Shown: positions 12,267-23,652 of the stretch, piece after piece
Position numbering within the stretch: the stretch's first letter is position 1
How the letters are laid out: every line of letters begins with the position of its first letter
DNA from: Isoetes taiwanensis
Lineage: Eukaryota; Streptophyta; Lycopodiopsida; Isoetales; Isoetaceae
Assembly: GCA_021234155.1 (NCBI GenBank)
Contig: JAJEKV010000003.1
Location: 33,587,166-33,651,165, forward strand
DNA: 64,000 nt
Direction: 5' to 3'
Translations under genes and position numbers: made by a program
Notes under the pieces: model-generated
What the model saw: the letters and a program-made list of their open reading frames with translations, nothing else
Databases searched by the model: none
What the model was told of the DNA's origin: nothing

Positions 12267-15200
12267 CCCGGGGGGTGCAGCTAATGTAAGGTCATAGGGT
12301 TAAAGAAAAAGGCCCTTATAGGGTTAAAAAACTAAGAAAAATACCCTTTATACGGAATTGTTTAGACACTCTAGATACACCCCCTACCATATATGTACAC
12401 TTTGTTCTATAAATTCCTCCAAATCCCCTACCATATTTGTATAATTTATTATCTAAATTCAACTAGACCCCTTACCGTTTTTTTTAAATCAGTTTAATAA
12501 ATTCGAGCCAGACCTTCATCTATAAGCCGTTACAGGCCCATCTACAAGTGCCCTAGACAAGTTGTGTACATAGCCTATAGTTGACTATTTGAGTGACCAG
12601 GTTGAGTGTCAAGTAGGTGTGGTGTGATGAAAACTTGAGGACAACTAGTAGTAGGGCAGGCTTGAGGAAAAGGGTAGAATGGGGCTTGGAGAAGGGTAGG
12701 ATGGGTTTGTAGAGGGAATTGAAAGTTGCTTGCAATGAAGACTCGTATTATTTGTCTGCATGACACGAATAATGGATTTACAATTCAAATCCACAAAAGT
12801 ATAATGTTAAGAAATGTATTGTTAGGACTACTTTCAGTTCTAATCCACAAAAGTATAATGTAAAAAATAGGTTGTTAGGACTAGTTTCTTGTGCTTGAAA
12901 ATATTTAGATTGTGTTGGGACACTATTATTTACTTTGGGCGTATGGATAACCCCATATAGAATTCATAAGATATCAAATTTCATGGTCTTTGCTAAGGTG
13001 ACAAGTTTAGGAGAAAATAACCAAGTCAAAAGCATATTTGATTAGTTTGCATAGAACTTGTATAAAGTACTCTTTTGCAACATGGGTTCATGACTAGACT
13101 GGATTGAGAGCAAATGTATAATCATGCATTAATGATTGGGGATCAATCCTTTGCTCCCCATCATTATGAACTTCATATTTGAGGCAACCCTTCCATGTTT
13201 TTGTCTTCGTTGTATTTGGATATATAATTAAATTATTCACTCCACATGACCTAGATGGTCATACATTATAAAATAATTTCCTGGCATTGATGGCATGCCT
13301 TCAATGATGTGGACATGACCTAGATCATATAGTAAAAATAAATGTCTTGCATTCTTGCCTTCAATGATGTACATGTTTGGAATAAATGGTACTAGAGCTT
13401 TGTAAATCCAAAGAAAAATCAATGTGAATATGTTTGGGTTTCCAATTGTAGACAATTAATACAACTGCAAGACTTGCCACATAACGTTGTGATTCAAAAG
13501 AGCGTCCATACAATTACTGTTACCATGTAAGCAATTCACAAAATGAGCAAACTCAAGGACATTATTGGCCTCTATTAATGCCGAAGTCAGTCTAAGGTAA
13601 GTAAAAGCGCGTGTGCCGCCCATTTATGTGGGTCTTTTCTAGCTTGGCATTTTCAAGAATTTTATTGTATCCAGCCTTGTCATAACAAGGGAGTGCATTC
13701 TCACTAGCTACATCAATACCAGCATCCCATGCAACATTCAACACCTGAAACCAAACACATTGCTTATAAGCAAACAACTGAAAATGTCTGAAATAAAAGG
13801 AAGGATTGTTTAAGTGATTGCATTGCGTAAGAGAATATACCTGCCAGACTAAATCCTCTAGATCTGAGAAAGCTTCACAATAATTCCTATCAAAATGCAT
13901 TCCGAAGCTCCACATTATGCTTGGCAAACATCTAGGCAATTGAGGCATATCCATCTCAGTGAATTGGATTGTAAAAACCTGCTGTTAATTCTGCAGGATG
14001 ACTGGCCGATTTATACCACTAGTGAATGCCAGAAACCTGTTAAGGAACAACAATAAGGTCAGCTCAGTGATCCCGTCACAGCTTGACCGTTTGCCCCAGT
14101 TTAGGGAAGCTCACCTTGGCAGAAATTCTTGTCTCCAAAAGCAAATTTGGCAAGGCTAAGGCTTCATCACCATGATTTATAAGTATTTCAGAATACCATG
14201 AAGAAAAAAAGCAACCATAATAGTTACCATAATGCCCTCCAACACAGAAAAAGCATATCCCAGGAGATTGTGAGTTGTAATCCCCTGCATTAATAGGTGC
14301 CACGCCCATTCCGAACATCCTCGACTCATTGCAGCTCTATTCAACTTGCACATCAAATATTTGCAAGCAACAGCAAATATAAATGATTTCATTTATCCGA
14401 TTTTAAGAATCTAACATCCATAAATCATGATTTTTAACGTTCAAACTATTAGCAAAAAGTCTGCAAATTTGGAACATAATTTTATGCAGTCCACCAATAA
14501 TTCCAACCATATTTTAAAGGATAGGAAGGATATTGCAACTTCCCACATGGACCAAGACCCACTTCAATATCTTCAATAGTCCCATCCTTAAAAGTCATCA
14601 ATGCCTGACAGAAACTCCTCATGAAGTCAAAATACACTTGTGCACAAGACAAAAAATTCAAGAATGCTGTTTGTAATGCAAAAGCTATAAACACTATACC
14701 TCAAGTCCGGTGCGCCAATTTAATACAGCACGTTCTTTCTCCTCTATGCTTATTAACAGTATTTATCGCATATGATTCTGCAAGCAGCTCTAGTGCCATG
14801 CCTGTATAATCAAAAGATACAGTAAACATCTCTTCTGCAAGCTTAGGTTCAAGCATTATTCTATTTTGCAGAATTTATCACATGCATTGAGCAGCCTATT
14901 CCAAAGGACATATAGAAAAACAAATGAATAAACGTCAAATTGCAGATGAAGGACAACTTTGCAGCACCTAGCACCCGAAGGTCAGAAAAATAGGTAGCCC
15001 AAGATCATAAAGTAGCCCAACTCAAGCAATCTGTGCCTTGGGAACTAGCAATAACCAGCCGGTTTTTTAATGTAAATGTCACACCATGGTAATTTAGTGC
15101 ACTACAAGAATATTGAACTTAGCACAAGCACTACTTATCAAGCCTGCTATCAACTGCCATAATTGATCTTCACAACACACTTAATAGTGCATATCACCAT

Positions 15201-16769
15201 GAGCACCTTACAATCTGCAACCTGACCAGCAAATGAAATGCAAATAAAATTTAATACCATTATAACAATATCATATCCAAAATCAACTTTACCTTTCTTG
15301 GTCTTAATCTTAATCATCATGTGCTGGATGCTTCCCCTTGGTCTCTGCAAAATGTTCAAACAGTTAGTTTAGTTACCATAAGCAAGTCATTGCAAAGAAA
15401 TTACTCACAAACTTATCAAACTTTGTCTTGTCACTGTCAGGCAATGCATAATTGTTATTAGCAGAACTAATGTTAAATCGGTAAGGGAAATCACACTTTC
15501 TAATTCTATGATGTGGTTCTCCAACAAGCCACATATGTACCATTGACAGGAATCTCCAGCCAACTGATCACAAACCTTATACAAAGCCATGTTAGATGGC
15601 CTATTGGCCAAGTCAAAAAACAAAAATAAAAACAAAAAACAAACAATCATAACTAGCCTTACACCCGCTCTAAACATTTGTCATCTCACTCCCAAAATGC
15701 TGTTCAGAAACTCTGTACAAAAGAAAAAGAAAGTTAGAAGAAAATATTTGTATAGAAACCACAAAAAAAATAAATGTAGAGTCCATACATTTGCAATCGA
15801 ACTCAGCCAAAATAGAGCAATAAATGAAGCCACAATAACACTACCTGTTCTGGAACAAAAAAAATGAAAAAAATAATGTCATCAGCATACTCTGATCTCC
15901 AGTTGGAGAGGATTAATGTCTAGATATTTACTTACTCGTTATATACCAAGGACGATGCTCATGGATTTGCAGCCTGAAAGAATGGATAATATCACAGATT
16001 CTAGAATCTGCTTCTAAATCTGGCATCAGGACTTGGAGTTCAACGTCAGGATAGTTTTCCTTACTCAATGCATGTATCCGGCATAAGATAAAGCTTCCGG
16101 CCATAAACTGTAGCATCCAGACAGATCTTTTGCCTTGATAACTTTGTTTTCAGTCAGAGCAAAGCTGGAGGACAACTGGGAGCCGATCGATTTTGTTTTA
16201 AACCTTCTTAGTTATCGTTAAAAAGGAGGCTGAGAGCTGCTATTGTCTTCAAGGTTAACCAACCACTCAACTGCCACTAAATCGTAGCTTTACCTAAAAA
16301 TTAATCCCCTATATTGTTCTTCTAAGCCAGATGCATCACCATAGCTAGCCATGGCCATCAGCGCCATTGTAGCGCCTTGAGCTTTCATTGCCGACCAAAT
16401 GAGATCTATTTGGAGCACTACCGAAGAAATGACTGCCAAAATACAACTACTGTAGCCGGCAGTGCCATCGGAAGAAATACCAAACTCCAAATGCCAGAAA
16501 GCTGCCCCAAGGTGCAAGAAAGCTCTCGACCACCGCAGACATCGAGCACTCTCAACCCCTTTCGTATACGCGACCAAAGCCAAAAAAACCCTATACCTCT
16601 AATGTATACGGACATGTGGGGATAGACCATTGAATCCTACCCCCAACATACCTAACAAAAGTGTGGCCCTTACCTCACCCGTACATATACGTACAAAAAT
16701 ACCTTAAAATAAACCCTCTATTATACACGCACGTATTTTGTAAGGTTTCCATTATGTGCACCCCCCGGG
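12267..16769. mobile_element. 4.5-kb TIR transposon (CCCGGGGGGT ends) carrying a captured gene
   Basis: The left end reads CCCGGGGGGTGCAG and the right end is its inverted copy TGCACCCCCCGGG, with weaker TIR similarity (..TAATG..) just inside. The flanks are identical 8-mers, AGATTATG at 12259-12266 and at 16770-16777, which is a perfect target-site duplication. The 8-bp duplication is compatible with hAT- or P-like families, but the G-rich ends do not match a textbook hAT end, so I leave the superfamily open. I see no transposase inside. The identifiable content is a beta-amylase pseudogene on the minus strand (13592-14740). The stretch 12267-13590 is AT-rich. The part from 14740 to 16290 probably holds upstream exons or introns I could not identify, and a 97-codon open frame of unknown meaning lies at 16290-16583 (-). 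Confidence 0.85.
13592..14740 (-). pseudogene. Beta-amylase (GH14) pseudogene with introns
   Basis: Beta-amylase releases maltose from starch ends, and plant copies are plastidic or cytosolic. Family blocks read in order on the minus strand. [11 protein letters not shown] ends at a GT donor (exon end 14700). FMRSF and [18 protein letters not shown] follow at about 14640-14490, then NAGDYNS and FFSSWYSEILINHGD (about 14330-14115, donor GTGAGC). Next comes VSGIH-WYKSASHPAELTAGFYNP to CEAFSDLEDLVWQ (14036-13841), then VLNVAWDAGIDVASENALP onward from 13744. The gene is dead. In-frame stops occur at 14021-14019 (TAG where Trp is expected), 13958-13956 (TGA where Arg is usual) and one about ten codons further on. 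A one-base loss near 14300 breaks SEWG. The retained introns show capture from genomic DNA, not from mRNA. The N-terminal half was not found. It lies wholly inside the TIR element 12267-16769. Confidence 0.88.
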
Positions 16770-16777
16770 AGATTATG
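16770..16777. repeat. 8-bp target-site duplication, right (AGATTATG)
   Basis: Identical to 12259-12266; together they fix the element at 12267-16769. Confidence 0.9.
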
Positions 16778-17124
16778 GCAGCATTCTAACATATGTTAAG
16801 CAAGCATTTTGTTTAGATCTTTTATCGCCGCATGACATTCAATTCCAATTGTGTATTTGATTTGTACTTGCAGACCTAAAATTCTTACACGTTTATTTGC
16901 TTGATGAATCAATGTGACAGAACAGAACTTTCTAATCCTGAAGATTTGAATCTCCTGCATTGTAAATTTAACTCCCAAGTGTGAACCATGAGAGAGGAAA
17001 TTTTCAAACATCCATTCCAACATGGACTCCTAAATAGATTATGAATGTACGAGAGTTCGTGCTACAATTCTATGGAGTGCTCTATTAATGTGAAAGAACT
17101 GCAATATTATTGTAATATCCATAT

Positions 17125-17746
17125 CAGGGATAGGTTCAATACGTTGTACGTTTTATACGGAATACGTATGAATTGTATGATACGGCACATATTTGCCGTA
17201 TAAAACGTAAAAAATACGGCAAAAAAAATTCGTCGGAAGATTTTGGCGTCGCTGAAAATTTACCAAGCGTCAAACGATGAAAATCGCGTCTTGTGAAAAA
17301 AAAAAAAAAAAAAAGATAAGGTATTTTTTTCGGCACGATCCGAAAACCTTCAGATCGCAGACGTCTGTGAAAGTATTTTACTGCGTCGCGATCTGAGAAA
17401 CCAGCGTCTGCGTCTGTGAAATTCAAATTTTTTTTACGGAAAAAAAAAAAAAAAATTTTGAATTTCGGCGTCGCGGAATTCTTACGTATCGCGATGTGAA
17501 AATACTACAGGCGTCTGTGAAAAAAATAATATTTTTTTTTTTTTTTTGCGTTAGGTGTCGCCGGTTTTCAGCTTTTGTACGTCTGTGAAAAATTTCAGCG
17601 TCGCTTTTCACGTTGTTTTTTCGCGTCGAAAATTTTTCCGGCCGGCGAGGTTTTAATACGTTAAATACGTATTTTATTAAAAAATACGTATTTTTTGACT
17701 TTATATGTCAGGAATTTGAATTTTGTACGTACAGAACCTATCCCTG
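17125..17746. mobile_element. 622-bp hAT-like MITE with 8-bp duplication
   Basis: The ends CAGGGATAGGTTC and GAACCTATCCCTG are perfect inverted repeats. ATCCATAT flanks both sides (17117-17124 and 17747-17754). CAGGG-type ends plus an 8-bp duplication are typical of hAT elements. The interior has no coding capacity. It holds repeated TACG/GTATAAAACGTA-like subterminal motifs near each end, several poly(A)/poly(T) runs of 13-18 bases, and many scattered copies of GCGTC(GC) and GTCTGTGAAA in between. That short-motif density is unlike the surrounding DNA and suggests subterminal transposase-binding arrays. Confidence 0.92.
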
Positions 17747-17754
17747 ATCCATAT

Positions 17755-18390
17755 GCTTTTCTTTTAACACACAAATCCTTGATTATAGATTAACTGCGAA
17801 AACCTAATCACAGATCGTTCTAATTTTACAGTATCTATTATGCTTCATACACGATAAAGGTGAATTCTAAGCTATTTTTTGATGGTTCAAAAACTCAGAT
17901 AATGTTGCTTTACATCCAATTTCCATGTCATTTTAGGTTTTATTTCACAAAGGCATAAGGATAATCTCTGAGCATAAAAACTTAAATGTCATAGCTCGCC
18001 CTTCAATCTTCACGCTACTTCAATATATTCATTGCAGTATATTCTAGGGCAGAGACGTGAAAATATATAATCTTCAGGTACCAGAGCTTCATTCATCTAA
18101 ATTTTGAGCATCTATGTTTTTAGCATGGAGTATCAATATTTTTTACCATACCATAAATTGGATGCATCAAATCATCTCAACCATGTCCAGCCTGCTTTCA
18201 AACCACTAGCTAGTGATCTCTTTTTGTATAATAACGACATAAACAATTTTGCCTTTTAAGCCATTTTAGTTGGCGTTGATCTCTATAAGCCATTTTGGTT
18301 AGATTTGTTTGAAGCATTAATCTTTACATTTTAGAATTTTGAAGCTCTACAGTTTTATAATTTGCTCAAGCATTCTTGAGACCTCTTTTC
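17755..18390. other. Spacer, possibly LINE 3' UTR
   Basis: AT-rich, no gene. It lies 3' of the minus-strand LINE, so part of it may be that element's 3' UTR. I could not find a poly(A) or microsatellite tail to mark the end. Confidence 0.35.
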
Positions 18391-19743
18391 TCAATTACTA
18401 TGTACTGTAACTTCACTATGTTGAAACTTCTTAACTGCCCTACACCCTTTACCTCTACTTGCCTCCAATGCCAGGCATTGCAAACAACCATCATCCATCT
18501 CAAAGTGGAAGCTTTTATCAACAATCAGCCCAAGATATTTATACACATTTGCAATTTCTATAGTTTCAGCTTTATAGTACCATGCAAAATGATCCATTTC
18601 GTTAGCTCCAAAGATAATGATTTTCATTTTATTCCTATTCACTACCATACCCTTTGCATCACAAAATTCTGCTAAGGCGTCCAAGTTCTTCTGCATACCT
18701 CCAACATTTCTAGATAACATCATAATATTATCTACATATAATAAGAGTAGTGTAACAAAACCCATCCAGAGACACGCCTTCTCTCCAATTCTACTTATCC
18801 ATTCCTCTAACTCATCTATGAATAGCCTTGCTTTACTCCAATATTGCTATCCACTAAGCTCTGACATTTTCTAAAAAAGAGAAATAATAATTGCACTAAA
18901 AAAAGGGAAATAATAATTGCACTAAAAAAAGGGAAACAATATTGCACTAGTACCTTATTATACAGCGCCTTGACCGCAAGTTGATATTCCACAGGGATTC
19001 CAAGCTTGTCCATGCACTGCCAAAGATTACTCCTTTGCACCTTATCGAAGGCCTTTGTGAAATCAACAAATAATGCAAACATAGGTGGTTTCTTACCTAT
19101 GACAGAATCCATCAATGCCCTGAAGGTAATTAGATGATCAATAGTGGATTTTTTGCGATGAAATCCAGCTTGGCCTTTAGCTCAAACTTTATGTTCACCC
19201 AGGCACTAATTTTAGCATCAAGCGTGGTAGCAAAAAGCTCTGAATATAAGATGCTAACTATTATCATTCTATATTGTTAGGATCAGATACATTGCCTGCC
19301 TTATGCAATGGTATGACTCTATTTATCTGCCAAGATTGTGGAAATCCCTCATGTAATGCTGCATTAAACATCGACACCAATACATTAGCCACGAATAACC
19401 ATGCCCATTTAAACATTCTTGTTGTCAACTCCAGAGCATCCATCGCTTTCCCATTAGAAAGCTTTTGCAGTTCTTTAAGGACATCCTCATCAGTAAGCAC
19501 AGGGGTATTGTACCCAACCCCATGCCAACTATCGTCCAGCCCATGTACATAATAGAGATCATGCACTTGCTTCCATAAATCAGCCACATTAAGCATTGCA
19601 TTTATTGGTTTCTTAGGCCTAAGCATTTGCCAAAAAAAATTTGGATCCAAAATCAACTCGGCCACCATATCTTCCTGCCTTTTCCGCAAAAACGCTTTCT
19701 TCTTGAATTTGACTAGTTTAATATACTCTTTGTTAACCATCAT
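18391..19743 (-). pseudogene. LINE ORF2 reverse transcriptase domain (broken)
   Basis: The pieces in order are PQSWQINRVIPLHKAGN (RT block 1-2, at about 19280), FALFVDFTKAFDKVQRSNLW (catalytic-Asp block, at about 19070), and LLLLYVDNIMMLSRN with a YVDN box in place of the usual YADD (at about 18740). VNRNKMKIIIFG and VYKYLGLIVD follow at about 18560. It would copy LINE RNA at the nicked target. The FTKAFD aspartate and the YVDN aspartate are present. The pieces sit in different frames with gaps near 19115-19260 and 18765-18960, so no full protein can be made. Confidence 0.88.
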
Positions 19744-20029
19744 TTTATTTAAGCCACTAGCTGACCTGAATTCTTGCCTCTTTTATTTGCATTCCATGTC
19801 GAACTATTCTTTTTTGAAACAAGGCAATGTTCTGCTACAGAGAGTACAAGAGAGCTCAACTATCCACTTATTCAATGTGCATCGAGAGGCCATTCACTAT
19901 GTGCAATTTTCTCTTCACAAAATTTTTCATACCTTTCGCTTTAAACCTAGATATAAAAAACTTTTTGTTTGCATGGAAAAATCTCTATTTGTGCACGATC
20001 CAATTGCGTTAATTTCCACAAGCAAAAGC

Positions 20030-20850
20030 ACATGATCTGACTCAGTGCCTATATCCACTACATACATCCTTGCAATAATCAACACTTGCTATTATAAAAT
20101 CCACTACACTTGCATCCTTGCAAGTACACTTTCTTGAGTCTGGATACTTGGTACAAAACAAAATTGAGTCCACTGCACATATTTAACGAACGGAATCCTT
20201 GCAGCTTAAGCCATATCTGCAGATATACGATACCATCCACTAATAGCCAATTCCTGTTCATCTAACATTTCCATCCATATTGGATCTCCATTTGGGCTGC
20301 TAATAGCTGCTTGCTTGTTTGCTATGCGACCATCAAAATTGCCAAGTAAAAGAACATTGCCATGTTGCATTAACTTTATTATGTCCTGTTCCAAGTGAAA
20401 AAAAGGATCATCCTATCTAGATTTATCATAGGTAGGCGATTCCCGAGGTGGAAAATAGCAATCTGCAACAAATGTCTTTTTTTTCTTACCAGGTAATTCA
20501 ATCCAAATATATTGTTTTGGAAGATTTGTGCTTAAGAACTGAAACTGTTTGCAAAAACGCATTCCGAACATAACATGCAATGCCTCCAAATCCCCTGAGT
20601 CTCCACCCTTTTACATTCTAAACAGAATAAATAGAAATGAATCCCACAATTTTCGGCAGTCCTTTTTCTTCATGCTCAGACATCTCTAAGAAAAATATGA
20701 TATCAAAATCCAGTAAAACATAATCCATAGTAGAAACCTTAGTAGCAGTCAATGTGTTTACATTGCAAGATCCGCACCTGATGGTCTCACATCCCTAACT
20801 ATCTGTCGCCACCACCTTGCCATTGTGCCAAGACGTCTTTTGGCCTTGTT
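20030..20850 (-). pseudogene. LINE ORF2 endonuclease domain (broken)
   Basis: Exo_endo_phos-type (APE-like) target-nicking domain. An upstream block with PKQYIWIELPGKKKKTF (about 20520-20450) is followed by LLLGNFDGRIAN (about 20345), the usual 'GDFN.R' catalytic block. A FRSLN...KCTCKDASVVDFII-like end, with the 'DYV/DFI' block, follows at about 20130. The frame changes at least twice, including just after ISGWYRISADMA. The Asp of the GDFN box is replaced by an Asn-Phe-Asp arrangement (GNFD), which would hurt activity. Known for the family: this domain makes the first-strand nick. It sits directly upstream of the RT domain. Confidence 0.75.
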
Positions 20851-21148
20851 GCCTTGCTTGCTTGAGTATTTATACTTGCTCTTTATGTTCTTGAAACTGT
20901 ACTTTTGTAAGGTCATCATTAATCTACACATTTTGCCGCTTCAAAGAAGCTCTCTTTTTCAAGATATTAAATTTGTTGTCTCTAATATTGAATTTAACCA
21001 CCAATATTGTTGTTCTGAAAAGATTGTATAACCACTTGCTTTATGTCTTCTTTCCCTTCCCCTGGCAGTCCTATCAGATGAAGATTCAATGTCCTTGACT
21101 TTCTTTCCAAATCTTCCAAGAAATCTGCCAATTGTTGTTTCACCTCTG

Positions 21149-21383
21149 CTACTGAATCATGTTTTTATATCCATATCCATTCTCTTCGTCGCTGTCACTA
21201 GTATCTGTTGCTTCTTTCTCTAATTCTAGTTTAACCTCTGCCTTAAACTGCTCAAATTCATCCCTTATCTCTTTTTTGAATTGCTCATAATCATTTCTCA
21301 TTTCTTTACAGATAGCATTCCTTAAGTCACAAGCTATGCTAGGAATTATCTCTTTTAAAATCTTTGCGATGGTTTCTTTCACG
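21149..21383 (-). pseudogene. LINE ORF1 C-terminal part (charged coiled coil)
   Basis: This is a Lys/Glu-rich helical segment (RNDYEQFKKEIRDEFEQFKA, then ELEKEATDTSDSDEE). It continues, in frame across the hAT insertion, the ORF1 segment at 23397-23555, because QDLRDT on that side meets RDTVKETIAK on this side. The RDT repeat is the duplicated target. It would be part of the RNA-binding ORF1 product or a leader of the LINE. Confidence 0.7.
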
Positions 21384-21391
21384 GTGTCACG

Positions 21392-23388
21392 CATAGTTGG
21401 GCCGACCCACCGACCTAGCCGACCTGCCGACCTAGGTGGGAGAAGGCCAACTTAGGTGGGGATTTTTTGCCGACCTACCGACCTATTCCGCCAAAATTCA
21501 ACTTTCTTTTTTCCTGCAGTTAATGCATAAATAACATGTAATACATCTCTACTTCTAAATAAATAGTGAATACAGACAAGTTTACACCTCAAATAATTTC
21601 TAAATAGTCGATTTATGCTATTAAACTTCAAACAAAGCAAAATACATTGTCTTTTGAGGAAAGATACATAAGAAAACGAGTAAATAGTAGCATCAAACCA
21701 AATACATATTTCTAATCTTCGTCTTAATCTTCATCTTCATAAGAAACTTCATCTTCATCTTCGTCTTCAACATTGGAATCTTGATCATCCTCCTCCAAAT
21801 CTTCCTCATTGCTTGATTCAATGTCCTCATCCTCCTCATCCTCCCCTTCCTCATCTTCCTCCTCCTCTTCATCATCCAATTCCATAGTCTCCTCATACAA
21901 TTGATTCAAAGGACGTACCCGATGGCGACGACGATGAGAACGTGGACGTTGGAGCACTTGTGGTGGAGAAAAGATCATCCTTTCAATTTGAATCCGTTCC
22001 AATTCAGCTTGAACAAGTAACAATCGTTCTTCATCTTCTTCAAACACAATTTTCTTTGGATCATGCTCAAGATAAGTCTTAAGCATAAGCATATCCGCCA
22101 CTTATGTTGTCTGCGCATTTGAGCAACAGTAGTAGGCTTTCTGCTTAACAGATCCTTATATTGCAGTCCTGATATAGTAGTAGAAGTGGAACAACAAATT
22201 CAAAGCATGAATACAAATATATGCCAGACATTGTTTCCAAGCACTCATAATGCATTTCTTTAATTGTAAACCCATTCATTCAGCATGAAGTATATATTAT
22301 GCCATGGCTGTTCAAAAAATGTGTTACATTCCCTTAATCTAAAAAGTTCACACTATTTCCCAAGAATCATTCAATTGTAATGTTCCCTTCTCAAGAAAAT
22401 CATGGGCAAGGGGAACCAGATCGTACAAATCTGTCATGCAATATTTGGATGTGGTATTCCACCACATGTTCACTTTCAGCAGGAGAAACCTGGTTTTTTT
22501 TTTTTTAAAAGGCAGCCGTCTATAGAGTCATAGGATCTATTAATGGATCTGTTAATGGATGCAGTTATAGATACAAGAATAAGACTCCTTATGATTTTGC
22601 AAATACTCCTTATTTTTATGATTTTGTATTACACAGTGAAATAGTGATGAACAGAGAAATATGGTATGTAGAAGATAGAAACAATGGAAATCAGATTGAA
22701 TACCTCAAGAGACAGTGGTATCAGCCCAAGGGTAGCTCCACACCTGCAGCCTTTCACAGTCCTTATCAACCCATATTTTCCTGCAAAACAACCAGAATCA
22801 CATCATTTTTCTTCATTCGATTTATGAAGATCCTTATAGCCATCTCAATCTATTAGATAATATGCCTGTTCTTGACAAGATACCTGCGATTTCAGGTTAG
22901 GTTCTGAATAGCCCTTTCATTACCGTGCAACATTCTTAAGATCTGAGCTATGGACATGGTTCTGAGCCATTTATTCCAGTGGGTCTTCTTTCAACCTTCA
23001 CATTCACAACACTTAATTAATCTATTCCCTAATCGGCTGAATGGAGCAGTGCATTTACATTTACAAGCATCCAAGACTAGTTTTCAGTGGAAGAAGGTAC
23101 CTGGAGCTCGGATTTGGCGACGCCCTGGCCGGATTTGGCAATGTCCAGTGCTTGCAATGATGAAAACAGAGAGTAGGAACACTCAGGTTTAGATTTGGGC
23201 TGCCAAATCTCTTCGAAAATCCTCTGTTGTTCATTGTTTTTGGACCCACGAAGCGTAATGTGAGTGAGGGGGGAAATTTTTTTTTTTGGGTTTTAGGACC
23301 CATCCGACCGTGGGTCGGATCAGGCCGACTCCGACCTAGGTCGGAAACGCTCGGCTTTTAGGGCCGACCTAGGTCGGCCCCAACCATG
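21392..23388. mobile_element. hAT element nested in the LINE, 8-bp duplication
   Basis: GTGTCACG occurs at 21384-21391 and 23389-23396, as the target duplication (a ninth base also matches). The ends are CATAGTTGGGCCGACC and, inverted, CATGGTTGGGGCCGACC. Both subterminal zones are packed with CCGACCTA/TAGGTCGG motifs (21400-21490 and 23300-23385), including the palindrome CCGACCTAGGTCGG. CA-starting ends plus an 8-bp duplication are typical of hAT. Inside, at 21724-22101 (-), is an acidic-tailed fragment resembling the C-terminus of the hAT transposase at 61485-64000. The rest (22110-23290) is AT-rich with a T run at 22496-22505. Confidence 0.9.
21724..22101 (-). pseudogene. hAT transposase C-terminal fragment with acidic tail
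   Basis: The 125-codon open frame begins with DPKKIVFEEDEERLLLVQ, which resembles the YDKI...DEWLLLVQ segment just after the dimerisation region in the hAT copy at 61485-64000. A basic RSHRRRHRV patch and a long Asp/Glu run (about residues 75-125) follow. The other copy also ends in an acidic tail. No catalytic part is left in this element, so it is presumably non-autonomous. Read on its own it could be mistaken for an acidic nuclear protein. Its location inside an element with hAT-type ends favours the transposase reading. Confidence 0.6.
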
Positions 23389-23396
23389 GTGTCACG

Positions 23397-23652
23397 TAGG
23401 TCTTGTTTGGAACTAGATTGTGTAACGAGACCCAAAATCGTTCCTGGTGAGCAAGGAACAGCCACATCATTAGACGACATCATTGCTGGAGTTTTGATGG
23501 AGAATTCGATGCAACATTCCCATATTTGATGCAGAATTTGATGCAGTAGCCACATCCAAAACCCCTATTTTCAGAGAATTGCTGCCTGATGAAACCTTTG
23601 CCTTCATACTGCCTGCTTCAGATTTTTTAAGGCCTGCATCACTGCCTTTCAC
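23397..23652 (-). pseudogene. LINE ORF1 N-terminal part (broken)
   Basis: The frame starting at about 23652 (MKGSDAGLKKSEAG...) and the frame ending at 23397 (...LGLVTQSSSKQDLRDT) overlap around 23470-23555 with a frameshift between them. The second runs into the hAT insertion and resumes at 21383. I recognise no zinc knuckle or RRM here, so the ORF1 assignment rests on position and on the fit across the insertion. Confidence 0.55.

Larger units (their letters stand above)
18391..23652 (-). mobile_element. Degraded non-LTR retrotransposon (LINE), split by a hAT element
   Basis: Reading the minus strand from high to low coordinates gives an ORF1 region (23652 to 23397, then 21383 to 21149), an endonuclease region (about 20850-20030) and a reverse transcriptase region (19743-18391). 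This is the ORF1-EN-RT order of L1/I-type LINEs. A 2-kb element occupies 21392-23388 inside ORF1 with a target duplication. Many frameshifts and stops show the copy is dead. Small internal duplications of a TTGCACTAAAAAAAGGGAAA unit at 18879-18945 interrupt the RT. The 3' end is not clearly marked. Confidence 0.85.

Noticed and set aside
14740..16120. N-terminal exons of the beta-amylase
   Set aside because: Expected there by position, but I could not match the usual catalytic-centre blocks to any segment, so I did not annotate exons.
17136..17611. Minus-strand open frames of 60-96 codons
   Set aside because: They run through poly(A)/poly(T) tracts and repeated GCGTC words of a non-coding MITE.
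21724..22101. Acidic nuclear (nucleolin-like or chromatin) protein
   Set aside because: The frame lies inside a hAT element and its start resembles the end of the hAT transposase at 61485-64000, so a transposase tail is the simpler reading.
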